Shown: one piece after another, positions 16,442 through 25,832 of the stretch | Position numbering within the stretch: position 1 is the first letter of the stretch | Layout: every line of letters begins with the position of its first letter | Source of the DNA: CAZQVN01 sp964596775 | GTDB taxonomy: Bacteria; Eisenbacteria; RBG-16-71-46; JABDJR01; JAWXBZ01 | Reading direction: 5' to 3' | Length of the DNA stretch: 64,000 bases | Assembly (NCBI GenBank): GCA_964596775.1 | Contig: CAZQVN010000019.1 | Location: 3,388-67,387, forward strand | Translations under genes and position numbers: made by a program | Notes under the pieces: model-generated | Databases searched by the model: none | The model's input: only the letters and a program-made list of their open reading frames with translations | What the model was told of the DNA's origin: nothing

Positions 16442-17698
16442 TTAAATGAGTCCGACTTTCTTGCCGATCTTCCTGAATGTGTCGAGGACGAAGTCCATCT
16501 GCTCGTCGGTGTGCGTGGCCATGTAGGAGGTGCGGATGCGGCAGGCGTTTTCCGGCACCGCCGGCGACACCACCGCGTTCGTGAAGATGCCGGCCTCCAT
16601 GAGCGCCTTCCAGAACACGAACGTGCGGCCGCGATCGCCGACGATGATCGGGATGATCGGGGTTTCGCTCGTCGAGGTGTCGAAGCCCATGCTCCGGTAG
16701 CCTTCGTTCATCTTCCGGGTGATGTCCCACAGGCGCTCGCGGCGTTCCGGCTCGGCCTTCATGATGTCCAGGCACTTGTGAACCGTGGCCACGGCGTACG
16801 GGGGCAGGCTGGCGCTGAAGATCATCGGCCGGGCGATGTGCTTGACGTAGTCGATGACCTTGGCCTGGCCGGCGATCACGCCGCCGATCGAGGCGAACGA
16901 CTTGGAAAACGTGCCCATCACCAGGTCGACGTCCTCGGTGAGGCCGAAGTGGGGCGGCGTACCGTCGCCCTTCGGGCCGAGAATGCCGAGCGAGTGCGCG
17001 TCGTCGCAGAGGATGCGGGCGTTGTACTTTTTGGCGATGCGGACGATCTCCGGCAGGGGAGCGATGTCCCCCTCCATGCTGAACACGCCGTCCACGGCGA
17101 TCAGGCGCCCCTTGTCCGGCTCGACCCTGGAGAGGATCCGCTCGAGGTCGGCCATGTCGTTGTGCTTGAAGCGCAGCGTCTTGCCGGGGGACAGGAAGCA
17201 GCCGTCGACCAGCGAAGCGTGATCCAGCTTGTCGATGATCACCACGTCGTCGCGGCCGACGAGCGTGGAGATGGTGCCGAGGTTCGTCTGGAAGCCGGTG
17301 GAGAAGACGAGCGCCGACTCCTGCCCCATGAACTCGGCCAGGTCGTGTTCCAGCGCCAGGTGCAGGTCGAGCGTTCCGTTGAGAAAGCGGCTGCCGGTGC
17401 ATCCGGAACCGTAGTGACGGGCGGTTTTTTCCGCGGCGTCGAGGACCCGCTCGTCATGGGTCAGCCCGAGGTAGTTGTTCGACCCGATCATGATCCGCTT
17501 CTTGCCGTCGATGACGACTTCGGTGCCCTCGGACCCGTCGATCGGTATGAAGTAGGGGTAGAAACCGGACGCCCGCGCTTCGTCGGCCTTGGTGAACGTC
17601 AGTGCCTTCTTGAACACATCGGCATAGGCCTGTGCCTGTAGGGTCTCGGTGGCCGCCGGACTCGTGTCCGGGGCGCCCGAAAGGGGCGAATCTGTCAC
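16442..17698 (-). CDS. spt: Serine palmitoyltransferase-like alpha-oxoamine synthase
   Basis: A 418-residue PLP enzyme of the alpha-oxoamine synthase family. The PLP lysine is in MGTFSKSFASIGG (about residue 263), the cofactor Asp/His in LCDDAHSLGILGPKG, and the substrate region in GSGCTGSRFLNGTLDLH. The SRFLNGT wording, FSTGFQTNLGTISTL and ARPMIFSASLPP fit bacterial serine palmitoyltransferase better than KBL or BioF; there are no biotin or threonine-catabolism genes nearby. It would condense L-serine with palmitoyl-CoA to 3-ketosphinganine, the first step of ceramide synthesis. It leads a four-gene minus-strand operon, with a strong sigma70 promoter about 120 bp upstream. Confidence 0.84.
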   Translation of the reverse strand: MTDSPLSGAPDTSPAATETLQAQAYADVFKKALTFTKADEARASGFYPYFIPIDGSEGTEVVIDGKKRIMIGSNNYLGLTHDERVLDAAEKTARHYGSGCTGSRFLNGTLDLHLALEHDLAEFMGQESALVFSTGFQTNLGTISTLVGRDDVVIIDKLDHASLVDGCFLSPGKTLRFKHNDMADLERILSRVEPDKGRLIAVDGVFSMEGDIAPLPEIVRIAKKYNARILCDDAHSLGILGPKGDGTPPHFGLTEDVDLVMGTFSKSFASIGGVIAGQAKVIDYVKHIARPMIFSASLPPYAVATVHKCLDIMKAEPERRERLWDITRKMNEGYRSMGFDTSTSETPIIPIIVGDRGRTFVFWKALMEAGIFTNAVVSPAVPENACRIRTSYMATHTDEQMDFVLDTFRKIGKKVGLI

Positions 17699-17815
17699 GC
17701 GGTTCTCCTGCGCAGGGAAAAGACGGGGCGGGGCGGGCCGGTCAGACCTGGAGCCATCTGAGACAGCGGATGTCTTGCCCCCGGGTCACCTTCAGACCCA
17801 ACGTTACGAGGGGAC

Positions 17816-17845
17816 ACTATAGTAGTGGGTCAAAGGCGGTGTCAA
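17816..17845 (-). promoter_or_regulatory. Sigma70 promoter of the sphingolipid operon
   Basis: On the minus strand a perfect TTGACA (17845-17840) is followed after 18 bases by TATAGT (17821-17816). Predicted start is near 17808, leaving a leader of about 110 nt before the SPT ATG at 17698. A short inverted repeat, AGACA/TGTCT (17761-17775), lies in the leader. This is the best promoter match in the window. Confidence 0.72.
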
Positions 17846-17898
17846 CGCCTTTGTCCGGGCACTCGCTGAGGTCTAAATTGTTGTGATGAAATAATTAA

Positions 17899-17923
17899 GG
17901 GCGCGGAGCACCGCTCCGCGCCC
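17899..17923 (-). terminator. Rho-independent terminator of the Fn3 glycosidase-like gene
   Basis: A perfect 11-bp GC stem (17899-17909 with 17913-17923) and 3-base loop lies 21 bases past the stop of the minus-strand gene. Reading on the minus strand it is followed by TTAATTATTT. It insulates that gene from the sphingolipid promoter just beyond. Confidence 0.75.
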
Positions 17924-17944
17924 TCGCCCCGACCCCGGCCGGGA

Positions 17945-20900
17945 CTACCTGCTGAAAACCACCTTCCTGAACTCGCGGAACTCGTTGGCCTGAATGCGGA
18001 TGAAGTAGATTCCGACCGGCGCGCTCGCTCCCTGCGCATCCTTCCCGTCCCAGGCCCACGCCGTGCGTCCGCCGGGCTCCCCGTGGTGGACGGCGCGGAC
18101 GAGACGGCCCCTGGCGTCGAGCACGTCGATCCTCAAACCCGCATCGACCGGGGCGGCCGGCACCTCGATCGTCAGGATGTCGGTGAACGGATTCGGCCCG
18201 ACCCGGGACAGCTGAACGGTGGGCAGGGGCAGCAGGTCGTTGATGACCACCGATACCGGCAGACTCAGCGGGCTTTCCTCACCAATGTCGTTGATGGCGC
18301 TCACAGCGTAATCGACGGCGGTGGCCCGGCTGCTCAGCGTGTCCGTGCAGGTCGGGACCACGTGCGGGTCCTTCGTCATCCGGATCCAGGCGCTGTGCGG
18401 TCGCCGGCGGTACACGTGGTACCCGACGAGATTGAACTCCCCGTTCGGTTGCCAGACGAGCGTCACCAGCGTTCCGTTCCGCGTTGCCGTCAGCAGCGAC
18501 GGAGCCAGCGGGGGGGCCGTGTCCGGGACCGGCAAGGTCACGGTGACGACATTGGACAGCACCGACCAGTTCGGCACCTCGTCCGCCGTTTTCAGGGCAA
18601 AGTAGTAAGTCGTTCCCGGCGTGAGACCGGTGACCGCCAGAGTATGGGCCGTGCCCGCGGGCCCGGGAACCGGGGCGCCGGGAAGAACGGTCGCGGCGTC
18701 GAAGGTGGCCGGGCCGAGCTGCTGCGGTGACCTCCGCACATCGAACTGCGCGGCCGTGCCGCTCGCCCCGTCGTCGCCGGGCGCGGTCCAGGTCAGCGTG
18801 AGCCCCGAGTAGGAAACGCCGGTGATCGCCAGGTTCGTGACGGCGGCCGGCGGCGTGGTATCCGCCGGAGGCGGTGGAGGCGGCGCCGCCGACGTGGCTC
18901 CGGGAGCCACGTTGGACAGGCCCGACCAGTTCGGCACCTCGTCCGCGGCCTTCAGGGCAAAGAAGTAGGTCGTGCCCGGCGTCAGCCCGGTGACCACCTT
19001 CGACTGGATCGTGCCGGCAACGGTCGGCGCGGGCGGGTTGCTCACCGCCACCGCGTTGCCGAAGTTTCCGTTCGTGATGTTGTGGGTGGCATAGCGGAGG
19101 TCGTAGACCGAAGCCGTACCGGAAGTTCCGTCGTCACCCGGGGCGGACCAGGAAACGGTGATGCTCGTGGCGGTCATCGCCGTCACCGAAAGGTTCGTCA
19201 CCGCGGCCGGCGGGGTCGTGTCGGCCGGCGGCGGAGGGGGCGGAGGTGGCGGCGGCGGCGTGGTCGTGGCGCCCGCGGCCACGTTGGACAGGCCGGACCA
19301 GTTCGGCACCTCGTCCCGGGTCTTCAACGCGAAGTAGTACGTGGTCGACGGGGACAGGCCGGTAACCACCTGCGATTGCGTCGTTCCGGCTACCGCCGGC
19401 GCCTGGGTCGCCACCGCGGTGGCCGCCGCGAAGTTCGCGCTCGTGATCGGCGCCGTGGACCGGCGCAGGTCGTAGGCCGCGGCGGTTCCGGTGGTCCCGT
19501 CGTCGCCCGGGGCCGTCCAGGACACCGTGATCCAGTTCGTGTCGGCGGCGGTCACCGACAGGTTCGTCACCGCGGCCGGCGGCGTCGTGTCGGCCGGCGG
19601 CGGCGGGGGAGGAGGAGGCGGCGGAGTGGCCGTGGCCCCCGAAGGCACGTTGGACATCCCGGACCAGTTCGGCACTTCGTCGCGCGTTTTCATCGCAAAG
19701 TAGTACGTGGTGGCCGGCGCCAGGCCGGTCACCGTCACTCCCTGGGTCGTTCCGGCGGCGGTCGGCGCCGGGGCGGTGACCGCGGCGGCCGCGGAGAAGT
19801 TCGCGCTCGTGATCGGCGCCGTGGACCTCCGCAGGTCGTACGCGGTGGCGGTGCCGGAGGTGCCGTCGTCGCCGGGTGCGGTCCAGGACACCGTGAGGCT
19901 CGTGGTGTCGGAACCGGTGATGGACAGGTTCGTCACCGCCGCCGGGGGCGTCGTGTCCGCGGGCGGGGGAGGCACGGCGGTGGTCACGGTCGGCGAATTG
20001 GACACCGACGACCAGTTCGGCACTTCGTCGGCGGTCTTCAGACCGAACCAGTACACCGTGCCCGGCGCCAGTCCGGTGACGGTCTTCGTCTGCGTGGTGC
20101 CCGCGGCGGTCGGCGCCGGCGGCGAGGTCACGATCGTTCCGCCGCTGAAGTTGCCGTTGTTGAGCTGGGCGCCGGAGTAGCGGATCTCGTAGGAGGTCGC
20201 GGTGCCGGTGGAGCCGTCATCCCCGGGAGCGGTCCAGGACAGCGTGGCGGTCGTCGTGGTGACGGCGGTCACGGAAAGATTGAGCACCTGGGCCGGTGGA
20301 GTCGTGTCCGGCGGGGGTGGCGGCGGGGTCGTCGTGCCGGTCGGAACATTGGAGATCGCCGACCAGTTCGGCACCTCGTCCGCCGTCTTCAGGGCAAAGT
20401 GGTAGAGCGTTCCCGCCGCGAGGCCGGTCACGGTTTTCGTCTGGGTGGTTCCGGCCGCGGTCGGCACCGGCGGGCCCGACACGAGAGTTCCCGAGCTGAA
20501 GTTGCCGTTGTTGAGCGCGGACGTGGAGTAGCGGATCTCGTAGGAGGTCGCGGTGCCGGTCGATCCGTCGTCGCCGGGAGCGGTCCAGGACAGCGTGGCG
20601 CTCGACGCGTTGATGGCCGTGATCGACAGGTTCGTGACCGCCGCCGGCGGCACCGCGTCGGTGGTGGAGCCCGTCGTGGCCACGACCGTGTTGGAAATCG
20701 TCGACCAGTTGTTCACCTCGTCCCGCGTCTTGATGGCGAAGTAGTAGGTGTAGCCCGTTCCGAAGCCGTTGATCGTCATCGTTTCCGTGGTTCCGGCGCT
20801 GGCCGGGCTCGGCTCCGTCGTGATGTACCCGGCCCCGTCGAAATTGCCGGCATTGATCTCGTAGGTGGCGTAGCGCATGTCGTACTGGGTGGCCTTGCCG

Positions 20901-22939
20901 GTGTTGCCGTCGTCGCCGGGGGCGGTCCAGGCCAGGCTCACCGAGGTCGCGCCGGTGCCGGTCACCCGGAAGTCGGTGATCGCCGCCGGCGGGGTCGTGT
21001 CCCCGGCCAGGGTGGCCGCGGACGGGATGTTGGAAAGGGGCGACCAGTTGGGCATTTCATCGCCGACCTTGATGGCGAAGTAGTACACCGTCCCCGACTG
21101 CATGCCCAGCGTGGTCAGCTGGTGGACGGTTCCCGGCGGTCCGGGAGCCGGCTCGCCGACCACCGCGGCCGCCGAGTTGAAGTTGCTCGTGTTGATCGGA
21201 AACGTGGCGTAACGCAGGTCGAACGAGGCCGCGGTCCCCGTGTTGCCGTCGTCGCCGGTGGCCGTCCACCGCACGGTGGCGGTCGTCGACGTCGTGGAGA
21301 GGATCGTGAGATCCGTCACCGCATTCGGCGGCGTAATGTCGCTGATGACCGTGGTGCCGGACACGACGTTGGACACCTGGCTCCAGTTGCCGGCCATGTC
21401 CCGCGTCTTGACGGCAAGGTAGTACAGCGTGTTCTGGGTCAGTCCGGTGACGATCAGCGCCTGCAGCTGGCCGGGAAGGCTCGGCAGGACCGTGGGCATG
21501 GCGGTGGCCGAGCTCCAGTTCTGTTCCGTGATCGGCGAGGTGGAGCGTCGCGCCTCGACGGCCACGGCCTGCCCCTCGGTGCCGTTGTCGCCGGAGTTCG
21601 ACCACTGGATCTCGATCTGGTTGCTCCATGTCCTGGTGACCGCGAGATCGGACACCGGAGCGGGAGGAACGAGTTCGGGGGCCCACATCTCGCTGGTCAG
21701 GAGAATGCGCGCGTCGGACCATCCGATCGGCGGCAGCCCGGCCGCGGCCGAACCCATGAACGTGGTCAGATTGTTGTTGATGACGACGGCGCCGTTCGTG
21801 TAGTCGCGCCGCCACAGGGTCATGCCGTTGTAGCTGGCCTGGTACGGCGGGCCGGTCGGGGTGCCGATCGGCTTGTCGAGTTCCGGATCCCACCAGATGG
21901 ACGCGTGACCTCCGCCCCCTTCCGGGGCGTGGTCGATCGAAAAGTAGCCGTCCCGGAGCATCGTCGACGCCAGGCAGAACCGCTTCTGCTGATGGAACTC
22001 GGGAGTGCGCTGCGGCTCGAGGCGGTCGCCGAGGGCCCACTTCGTGTTGACCACGTTCATCCGGATCGGGCTGGCGCTGTAGTTGTCCTCGTCCTGGAAA
22101 TAGCCGTACTGGCCGAACATCTTGCTGTTCCAGGTCCATCCCAGCGGGTGCCCCTCGGGGAGCCCCTTGAACGGGAACGTTTCGATCATCGCCCCGTTCA
22201 TCTGGTAGAACGGGTTTCCGCCGTTGCCGATGATGATCTCGTCGGCCGGCATCGTGGCCCGGATCGCGTTGACGACCGCCTCGTTTCCGATCCGCCATGC
22301 GGCGTCCAGCTGCGACTGTCCGTCGGATTCGCCGTCCTGGTCCGAGTCGATCATCAGGGGGTTCAGCGTCGTGTTGTTGTTGATGAAGAAGATCCCCACC
22401 CAGACGTCGTCGAGAAGCACGCCGTCCCACGGGGAGGCGCCGTTCTGGAGAACGCTCTGGGTGATGAACCCCGGAAACCAGTCCGTGAACCGCTGCCCCT
22501 GGGCATTGACCGGGCAGGCGGCGGTCATGTTCGTCGTGCGCTTGAGCGGATGGTCGTAGATGAAGCCGCCCTGGGTGTTGCGGAGCCACCAGTTGTTCGC
22601 CTCGCACACCTCGTACATCTCCCGCCACTTGCTGCCCGCCGGAAACTGCGGCGCCGCTTCCCAGGTGCCGTTGATCGGGATGTAGGCGAGGATCTTGATG
22701 TCCGGATTGTACGAGCGGATCTCGGCGAGCACGGAGGCCGGAGCGTCCACGTCGAGGGAGATCGCGTCGTACTTCGCCAGCTTCTGGGCATCGCCGGGTT
22801 CAAAGTGGTTCCGACCGTACAGGTTGAACGTCTTCGGCGTATCGAAACCATGGGCCGCAACCGGCAGTGCGGCAAGGGAAGCCAGCGCGAACGCCAGCGC
22901 GAACGTGTTCGGAAACCTTTCGTGCAGAACTTTCAGCAT
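17945..22939 (-). CDS. Secreted glycosidase-like (GHL15) protein with ten Fn3 domains and FlgD-like tail
   Basis: A 1664-residue exported protein. After a signal peptide, residues ~30-415 form a TIM-barrel-like putative glycoside hydrolase domain (NLYGRNHFEPGDAQKLAKY; DGVLLDDVWVGIFF with an acidic pair). Ten fibronectin type III modules follow (~420-1560), most starting DTTPPAAVTNL and carrying WTAPGDDG and YYFALKTRDEVPNWS blocks. Proline-run linkers of 4 to 11 residues separate several. Neighbouring modules are nearly identical even in DNA (around 19440 and 19800), indicating recent duplication or gene conversion. The last ~90 residues (VGPNPFTDILTIEV; PVGIYFIRI) are a FlgD-like C-terminal domain of the T9SS/outer-membrane sorting type. 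ATG at 22939 has a GGAGAGGA ribosome site. Substrate unknown. Confidence 0.82.
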   Translation of the reverse strand: MLKVLHERFPNTFALAFALASLAALPVAAHGFDTPKTFNLYGRNHFEPGDAQKLAKYDAISLDVDAPASVLAEIRSYNPDIKILAYIPINGTWEAAPQFPAGSKWREMYEVCEANNWWLRNTQGGFIYDHPLKRTTNMTAACPVNAQGQRFTDWFPGFITQSVLQNGASPWDGVLLDDVWVGIFFINNNTTLNPLMIDSDQDGESDGQSQLDAAWRIGNEAVVNAIRATMPADEIIIGNGGNPFYQMNGAMIETFPFKGLPEGHPLGWTWNSKMFGQYGYFQDEDNYSASPIRMNVVNTKWALGDRLEPQRTPEFHQQKRFCLASTMLRDGYFSIDHAPEGGGGHASIWWDPELDKPIGTPTGPPYQASYNGMTLWRRDYTNGAVVINNNLTTFMGSAAAGLPPIGWSDARILLTSEMWAPELVPPAPVSDLAVTRTWSNQIEIQWSNSGDNGTEGQAVAVEARRSTSPITEQNWSSATAMPTVLPSLPGQLQALIVTGLTQNTLYYLAVKTRDMAGNWSQVSNVVSGTTVISDITPPNAVTDLTILSTTSTTATVRWTATGDDGNTGTAASFDLRYATFPINTSNFNSAAAVVGEPAPGPPGTVHQLTTLGMQSGTVYYFAIKVGDEMPNWSPLSNIPSAATLAGDTTPPAAITDFRVTGTGATSVSLAWTAPGDDGNTGKATQYDMRYATYEINAGNFDGAGYITTEPSPASAGTTETMTINGFGTGYTYYFAIKTRDEVNNWSTISNTVVATTGSTTDAVPPAAVTNLSITAINASSATLSWTAPGDDGSTGTATSYEIRYSTSALNNGNFSSGTLVSGPPVPTAAGTTQTKTVTGLAAGTLYHFALKTADEVPNWSAISNVPTGTTTPPPPPPDTTPPAQVLNLSVTAVTTTTATLSWTAPGDDGSTGTATSYEIRYSGAQLNNGNFSGGTIVTSPPAPTAAGTTQTKTVTGLAPGTVYWFGLKTADEVPNWSSVSNSPTVTTAVPPPPADTTPPAAVTNLSITGSDTTSLTVSWTAPGDDGTSGTATAYDLRRSTAPITSANFSAAAAVTAPAPTAAGTTQGVTVTGLAPATTYYFAMKTRDEVPNWSGMSNVPSGATATPPPPPPPPPPADTTPPAAVTNLSVTAADTNWITVSWTAPGDDGTTGTAAAYDLRRSTAPITSANFAAATAVATQAPAVAGTTQSQVVTGLSPSTTYYFALKTRDEVPNWSGLSNVAAGATTTPPPPPPPPPPPADTTPPAAVTNLSVTAMTATSITVSWSAPGDDGTSGTASVYDLRYATHNITNGNFGNAVAVSNPPAPTVAGTIQSKVVTGLTPGTTYFFALKAADEVPNWSGLSNVAPGATSAAPPPPPPADTTPPAAVTNLAITGVSYSGLTLTWTAPGDDGASGTAAQFDVRRSPQQLGPATFDAATVLPGAPVPGPAGTAHTLAVTGLTPGTTYYFALKTADEVPNWSVLSNVVTVTLPVPDTAPPLAPSLLTATRNGTLVTLVWQPNGEFNLVGYHVYRRRPHSAWIRMTKDPHVVPTCTDTLSSRATAVDYAVSAINDIGEESPLSLPVSVVINDLLPLPTVQLSRVGPNPFTDILTIEVPAAPVDAGLRIDVLDARGRLVRAVHHGEPGGRTAWAWDGKDAQGASAPVGIYFIRIQANEFREFRKVVFSR

Positions 22940-23239
22940 TGATCCTCTCCCCGGGTGAAACGGTTGAACCCGGCAGTGAGACGAGGCAAGAGAAAGGCCA
23001 AAAACCGCTCCGGCCGGGGTTTTCGGCGATTCGACGCGAATCCCAGACTGCGGGCCACGTTGCGGTGATGGTGAAAAAACCCGTTGGGAAAATGACCCGA
23101 TGCGGAAACGGGTGCGTGGGGCGATTCTGCGATCCGGCATTGCACGCTGCGATGCGGCGCGCGCCGAAGCGGCGGTCGCGACGACGCTCGGGCTTCGGTC
23201 CGGCGCGGCCTTCGGGGAGGCCGGCGACCGGGGAACCGC
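22940..23239. other. Intergenic spacer between two minus-strand genes
   Basis: These 300 bases carry the leader and ribosome binding site of the Fn3 protein (22945-22955 region) and the 3' flank of the SGNH hydrolase gene. GC content drops somewhat around 23020-23100. I see no convincing promoter, RNA gene or open frame with family resemblance. Confidence 0.4.
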
Positions 23240-24391
23240 TCAGCGCCTGAGGAACTCCGCGACGGCCGCGCCGGCCACCGCGTGGCCGGCCTTCGTCAGG
23301 TGATCCTCGAACAGGGGGGAATCCCCCGAACTTCGGGCCGCGACGAGCGTGTCGGTCAGCGAAAGGTACGGCACGTGCAGCCGTTCGAGGATGGCGGAAA
23401 GTCGGCGGTCCGGGAAGTCGAGATCCCACGCCGTCGTGTCCCGGAGCGCGGGATACCGCGCCTCCACGCGGGCCCGCTGGTCCGGCTCGACACGCCAGCC
23501 GGTCGGCAGCGAAACCACCGAAAGGGGCGCGCCGGCGGCGTCGCAGCGGAGCGCGAGTTCGGCCAGCAGTTTCTCCGTGACCGCCCAGGCGCGCTCCCAC
23601 TCCGGCGTGACCTCCGTGCGGTAGACGTGCCAGGGAAGCGGCACGCCGTCCGCCGCGGCCTTGACCTGGCGGCGCGCGCCGGCCAACTGGTTCTTCCTCG
23701 TGCGGATCAGGAGGTAGAGACGGCTGTTTTCGGAGAGGAATCGCTTGATCGCGGGCCGAGGGCCGGTCGGCGGGGCCGGAAGCGGATAGTTGCGGATGAC
23801 CAGCGAGTCCCCCTCGATGTCGAACCACGGCTTCGGCTCCACGCCGCCGATGCGGAGCGACAGGGCGTGATCGTTGTCGCTGATGTCGTTCCCGGTAAAG
23901 ATCATGAGCAGAACGGCGTCCGGCGCGAACATCCGCCCCCGGCTGTCGAAGTAGAGCAGCGCATTGTCCGTTCCATAGCCGGCCACCCCGGCATTCAGGA
24001 CCTCCCAGTCCGGACCGAGCGCCTCCCGCACGTGGTTGGCCCAGCTGTCGGGCCAGGGCACCTGCATCGACTCCGTGAACGAGTCACCGAGGAGGAGAAG
24101 GCGCCGCCTGCCGGCCGGCTTGAACGCGCCGCCGAACTCCGGTCCCATCAACCCGTGGGCATTGATCACGACCGGGGCCCGGGCCTGCGGCGACACGTAG
24201 CTTCCGCGGACCCCTTCGCGGTGCACCCAGCCGGTTTTCCGGTCCGGGCGATAGAACGCATCTCCCTGGAGGCCGAGCAGCCGGACGAGCCCCTCGAGAA
24301 GAAGGAGCGCCACGCCGACGGCGGCGATCGCGGCCGGCAGCCGGGTCACGAATCGGGGGAGGCCGGGGATGCCCGGCGGGTCTCTGCGCAT
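23240..24391 (-). CDS. Membrane-anchored SGNH/GDSL hydrolase
   Basis: A 383-residue protein with one N-terminal transmembrane segment (AIAAVGVALLLLEGLVRLLG). The SGNH blocks are present: block I LLLGDSFTESMQVPW (catalytic Ser, ~residue 98), the Gly block NAGVAGYGTDNALLY, block III MIFTGNDISDND, and a C-terminal FEDHLTKAGH with the Asp and His. The domain probably faces the periplasm and removes or transfers acyl groups on a glycan or lipid. It stands alone, and no alginate or O-antigen genes surround it, so the substrate is open. Confidence 0.82.
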   Translation of the reverse strand: MRRDPPGIPGLPRFVTRLPAAIAAVGVALLLLEGLVRLLGLQGDAFYRPDRKTGWVHREGVRGSYVSPQARAPVVINAHGLMGPEFGGAFKPAGRRRLLLLGDSFTESMQVPWPDSWANHVREALGPDWEVLNAGVAGYGTDNALLYFDSRGRMFAPDAVLLMIFTGNDISDNDHALSLRIGGVEPKPWFDIEGDSLVIRNYPLPAPPTGPRPAIKRFLSENSRLYLLIRTRKNQLAGARRQVKAAADGVPLPWHVYRTEVTPEWERAWAVTEKLLAELALRCDAAGAPLSVVSLPTGWRVEPDQRARVEARYPALRDTTAWDLDFPDRRLSAILERLHVPYLSLTDTLVAARSSGDSPLFEDHLTKAGHAVAGAAVAEFLRR

Positions 24392-24406
24392 GGCCCGTGA
24401 TTTGGC

Positions 24407-24412
24407 TATAAT
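24407..24412 (+). promoter_or_regulatory. Probable -10 element before the M29 aminopeptidase gene
   Basis: A consensus TATAAT lies 118 bases before the TTG start, in the divergent spacer after the SGNH gene. No good -35 is found 16-18 bases upstream, so it is a partial promoter call. Confidence 0.4.
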
Positions 24413-24529
24413 GGGGCGCTTGTTTCAACCCCTGAAGTGAAATTCCGCGCGCGCCCGGCGTCCGCCGGATCCACATCGTCGTGGCTCCGACCGACCCGGT
24501 CGCCGCCTGACGTATTCGAAGGAGGAGTC

Positions 24530-25651
24530 TTGAAAGACGAACGCATCGACAAGCTGGCCCGGGTCCTGATCCGCTACTCCACCCGCCTGGAAAAGGGCGA
24601 GAATGTCCTCATCGAGGCGTTCGATGTCCCCACCGTGATGGTGGCGGCGCTCGTCCGCGAGGCCCGCGCCGTTGAGGCCAACCCGGTCGTCCTCGTCAAG
24701 AACAACGAGGTGCTCCGCGAGATGTACCGTCTTGGCAGCGAGGAATCGATCAAGCTGAACGGCGAGCTCGAGAAGTCCTGGATGAGCAGGATGGACGCCT
24801 ACATCGGCATCCGCGGCGCCGAGAACGTGTCGGAACTCGCCGACGTGCCCCAGGAAAAGATGAGCCTGTACCAGAAGTTCTGGTGGAAGCCGGTGCACCT
24901 GGCCGAGCGGATCAACAACACCCGCTGGGTCGTGCTCCGTTACCCGACGCCGTCGATGGCCCAGCTGGCCAACACGAGCACCGCCGCCTTCGAGGAGTTC
25001 TACTTCAACGTCTGCGCGAACCTCGATTATGCGAAGATGTCGAAGGCGATGGACCCGTTGAAGAAGCGCATGGAGTCCACCGACAAGGTCCGCCTGGTGG
25101 CGGAGGGCACGGAACTCTCGTTTTCCATGAAGGGAATTCCGGCGGTGAAGTGCGACGGCAGGATGAACATCCCCGACGGCGAGGTCTACACGGCCCCGGT
25201 CAAGACCTCGGTGAACGGCGTCATCACGTTCAACGCCGCCACCGTCTACAACGGCGTGACGCACGAACGGGTCCGCCTCGAGTTCAAGGACGGGAAGATC
25301 GTCAAGGCCACGTCCTCGGACACCGACCGCCTGAACCAGGTGCTGGACATGGACGAGGGCGCGCGCTACGTCGGGGAGTTCGCGATCGGCTTCAATCCCT
25401 GGATCACGAAGCCGATGAAGGACACGCTGTTCGACGAGAAGATCGCCGGCTCCATCCACCTCACCCCCGGGAACGCCTACGAGAACGCCGACAACGGCAA
25501 CCGCTCGCAGGTCCACTGGGACCTCGTCCTCATGATGATGCCGGAAAACGGGGGCGGCGAGATCTGGTTCGACGACGAGCTGGTCCGGAAGGACGGCCTG
25601 TTCGTCGTGGACGACCTGAAGCCGCTGAATCCACAGGCGCTGCTGGGGTAG
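24530..25651 (+). CDS. M29-family metallo-aminopeptidase (AmpS/PepS-like)
   Basis: A 373-residue cytosolic aminopeptidase, close to the usual M29 length of ~370-410. Family blocks include YSTRLEKGENVLIEAF near the N-terminus, GRMNIPDGEVYTAPV (Glu metal ligand, ~residue 218), GARYVGEFAIGFNPW and GNAYENADNGNRSQVHWDLV (His/Asp ligands). It removes N-terminal residues from peptides using paired divalent metals. The start is TTG at 24530, fixed by an AAGGAGGAG ribosome site at 24519-24527; an upstream ATG at 24437 would add 31 residues with no family match. Confidence 0.88.
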   Translation: MKDERIDKLARVLIRYSTRLEKGENVLIEAFDVPTVMVAALVREARAVEANPVVLVKNNEVLREMYRLGSEESIKLNGELEKSWMSRMDAYIGIRGAENVSELADVPQEKMSLYQKFWWKPVHLAERINNTRWVVLRYPTPSMAQLANTSTAAFEEFYFNVCANLDYAKMSKAMDPLKKRMESTDKVRLVAEGTELSFSMKGIPAVKCDGRMNIPDGEVYTAPVKTSVNGVITFNAATVYNGVTHERVRLEFKDGKIVKATSSDTDRLNQVLDMDEGARYVGEFAIGFNPWITKPMKDTLFDEKIAGSIHLTPGNAYENADNGNRSQVHWDLVLMMMPENGGGEIWFDDELVRKDGLFVVDDLKPLNPQALLG

Positions 25652-25738
25652 GCGGCGGCCCGACCCGTCCGCGGTTCGAAAGACATGCGTCGTCTCCCTC
25701 GCGTGGAAGCGCGTGGGATAGCACCCATTCGCCTGGTA

Positions 25739-25744
25739 TATAAT
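25739..25744 (+). promoter_or_regulatory. Probable -10 element before the SBBP-repeat protein gene
   Basis: A TATAAT inside a local TATATAAT run is the only AT-rich patch in the 181-base spacer between the M29 gene and the next start at 25833. The -35 match is poor. A predicted leader of ~80 nt would end at GGAGGA (25823-25828). Confidence 0.4.
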
Positions 25745-25832
25745 GGATGCATGGCCTCCGGCGACGCACCCGGGCAAGGGAGCCCGGCGTTCCGGTCGAC
25801 CCCTTGACCGACATCCGAACCCGGAGGAATCG

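Noticed and set aside
16442..17698. Glycine C-acetyltransferase (Kbl) or BioF
   Set aside because: Substrate-region wording (GSRFLNGT, ARPMIFSASLPP) and the neighbouring acyltransferase, reductase and PAP2 genes favour serine palmitoyltransferase; no tdh or bio genes nearby.
19082..22942. 1286-codon plus-strand frame across the Fn3 array
   Set aside because: Arg/Gly/His-rich with no domain; the minus strand gives ten Fn3 modules, a signal peptide and a C-terminal domain.
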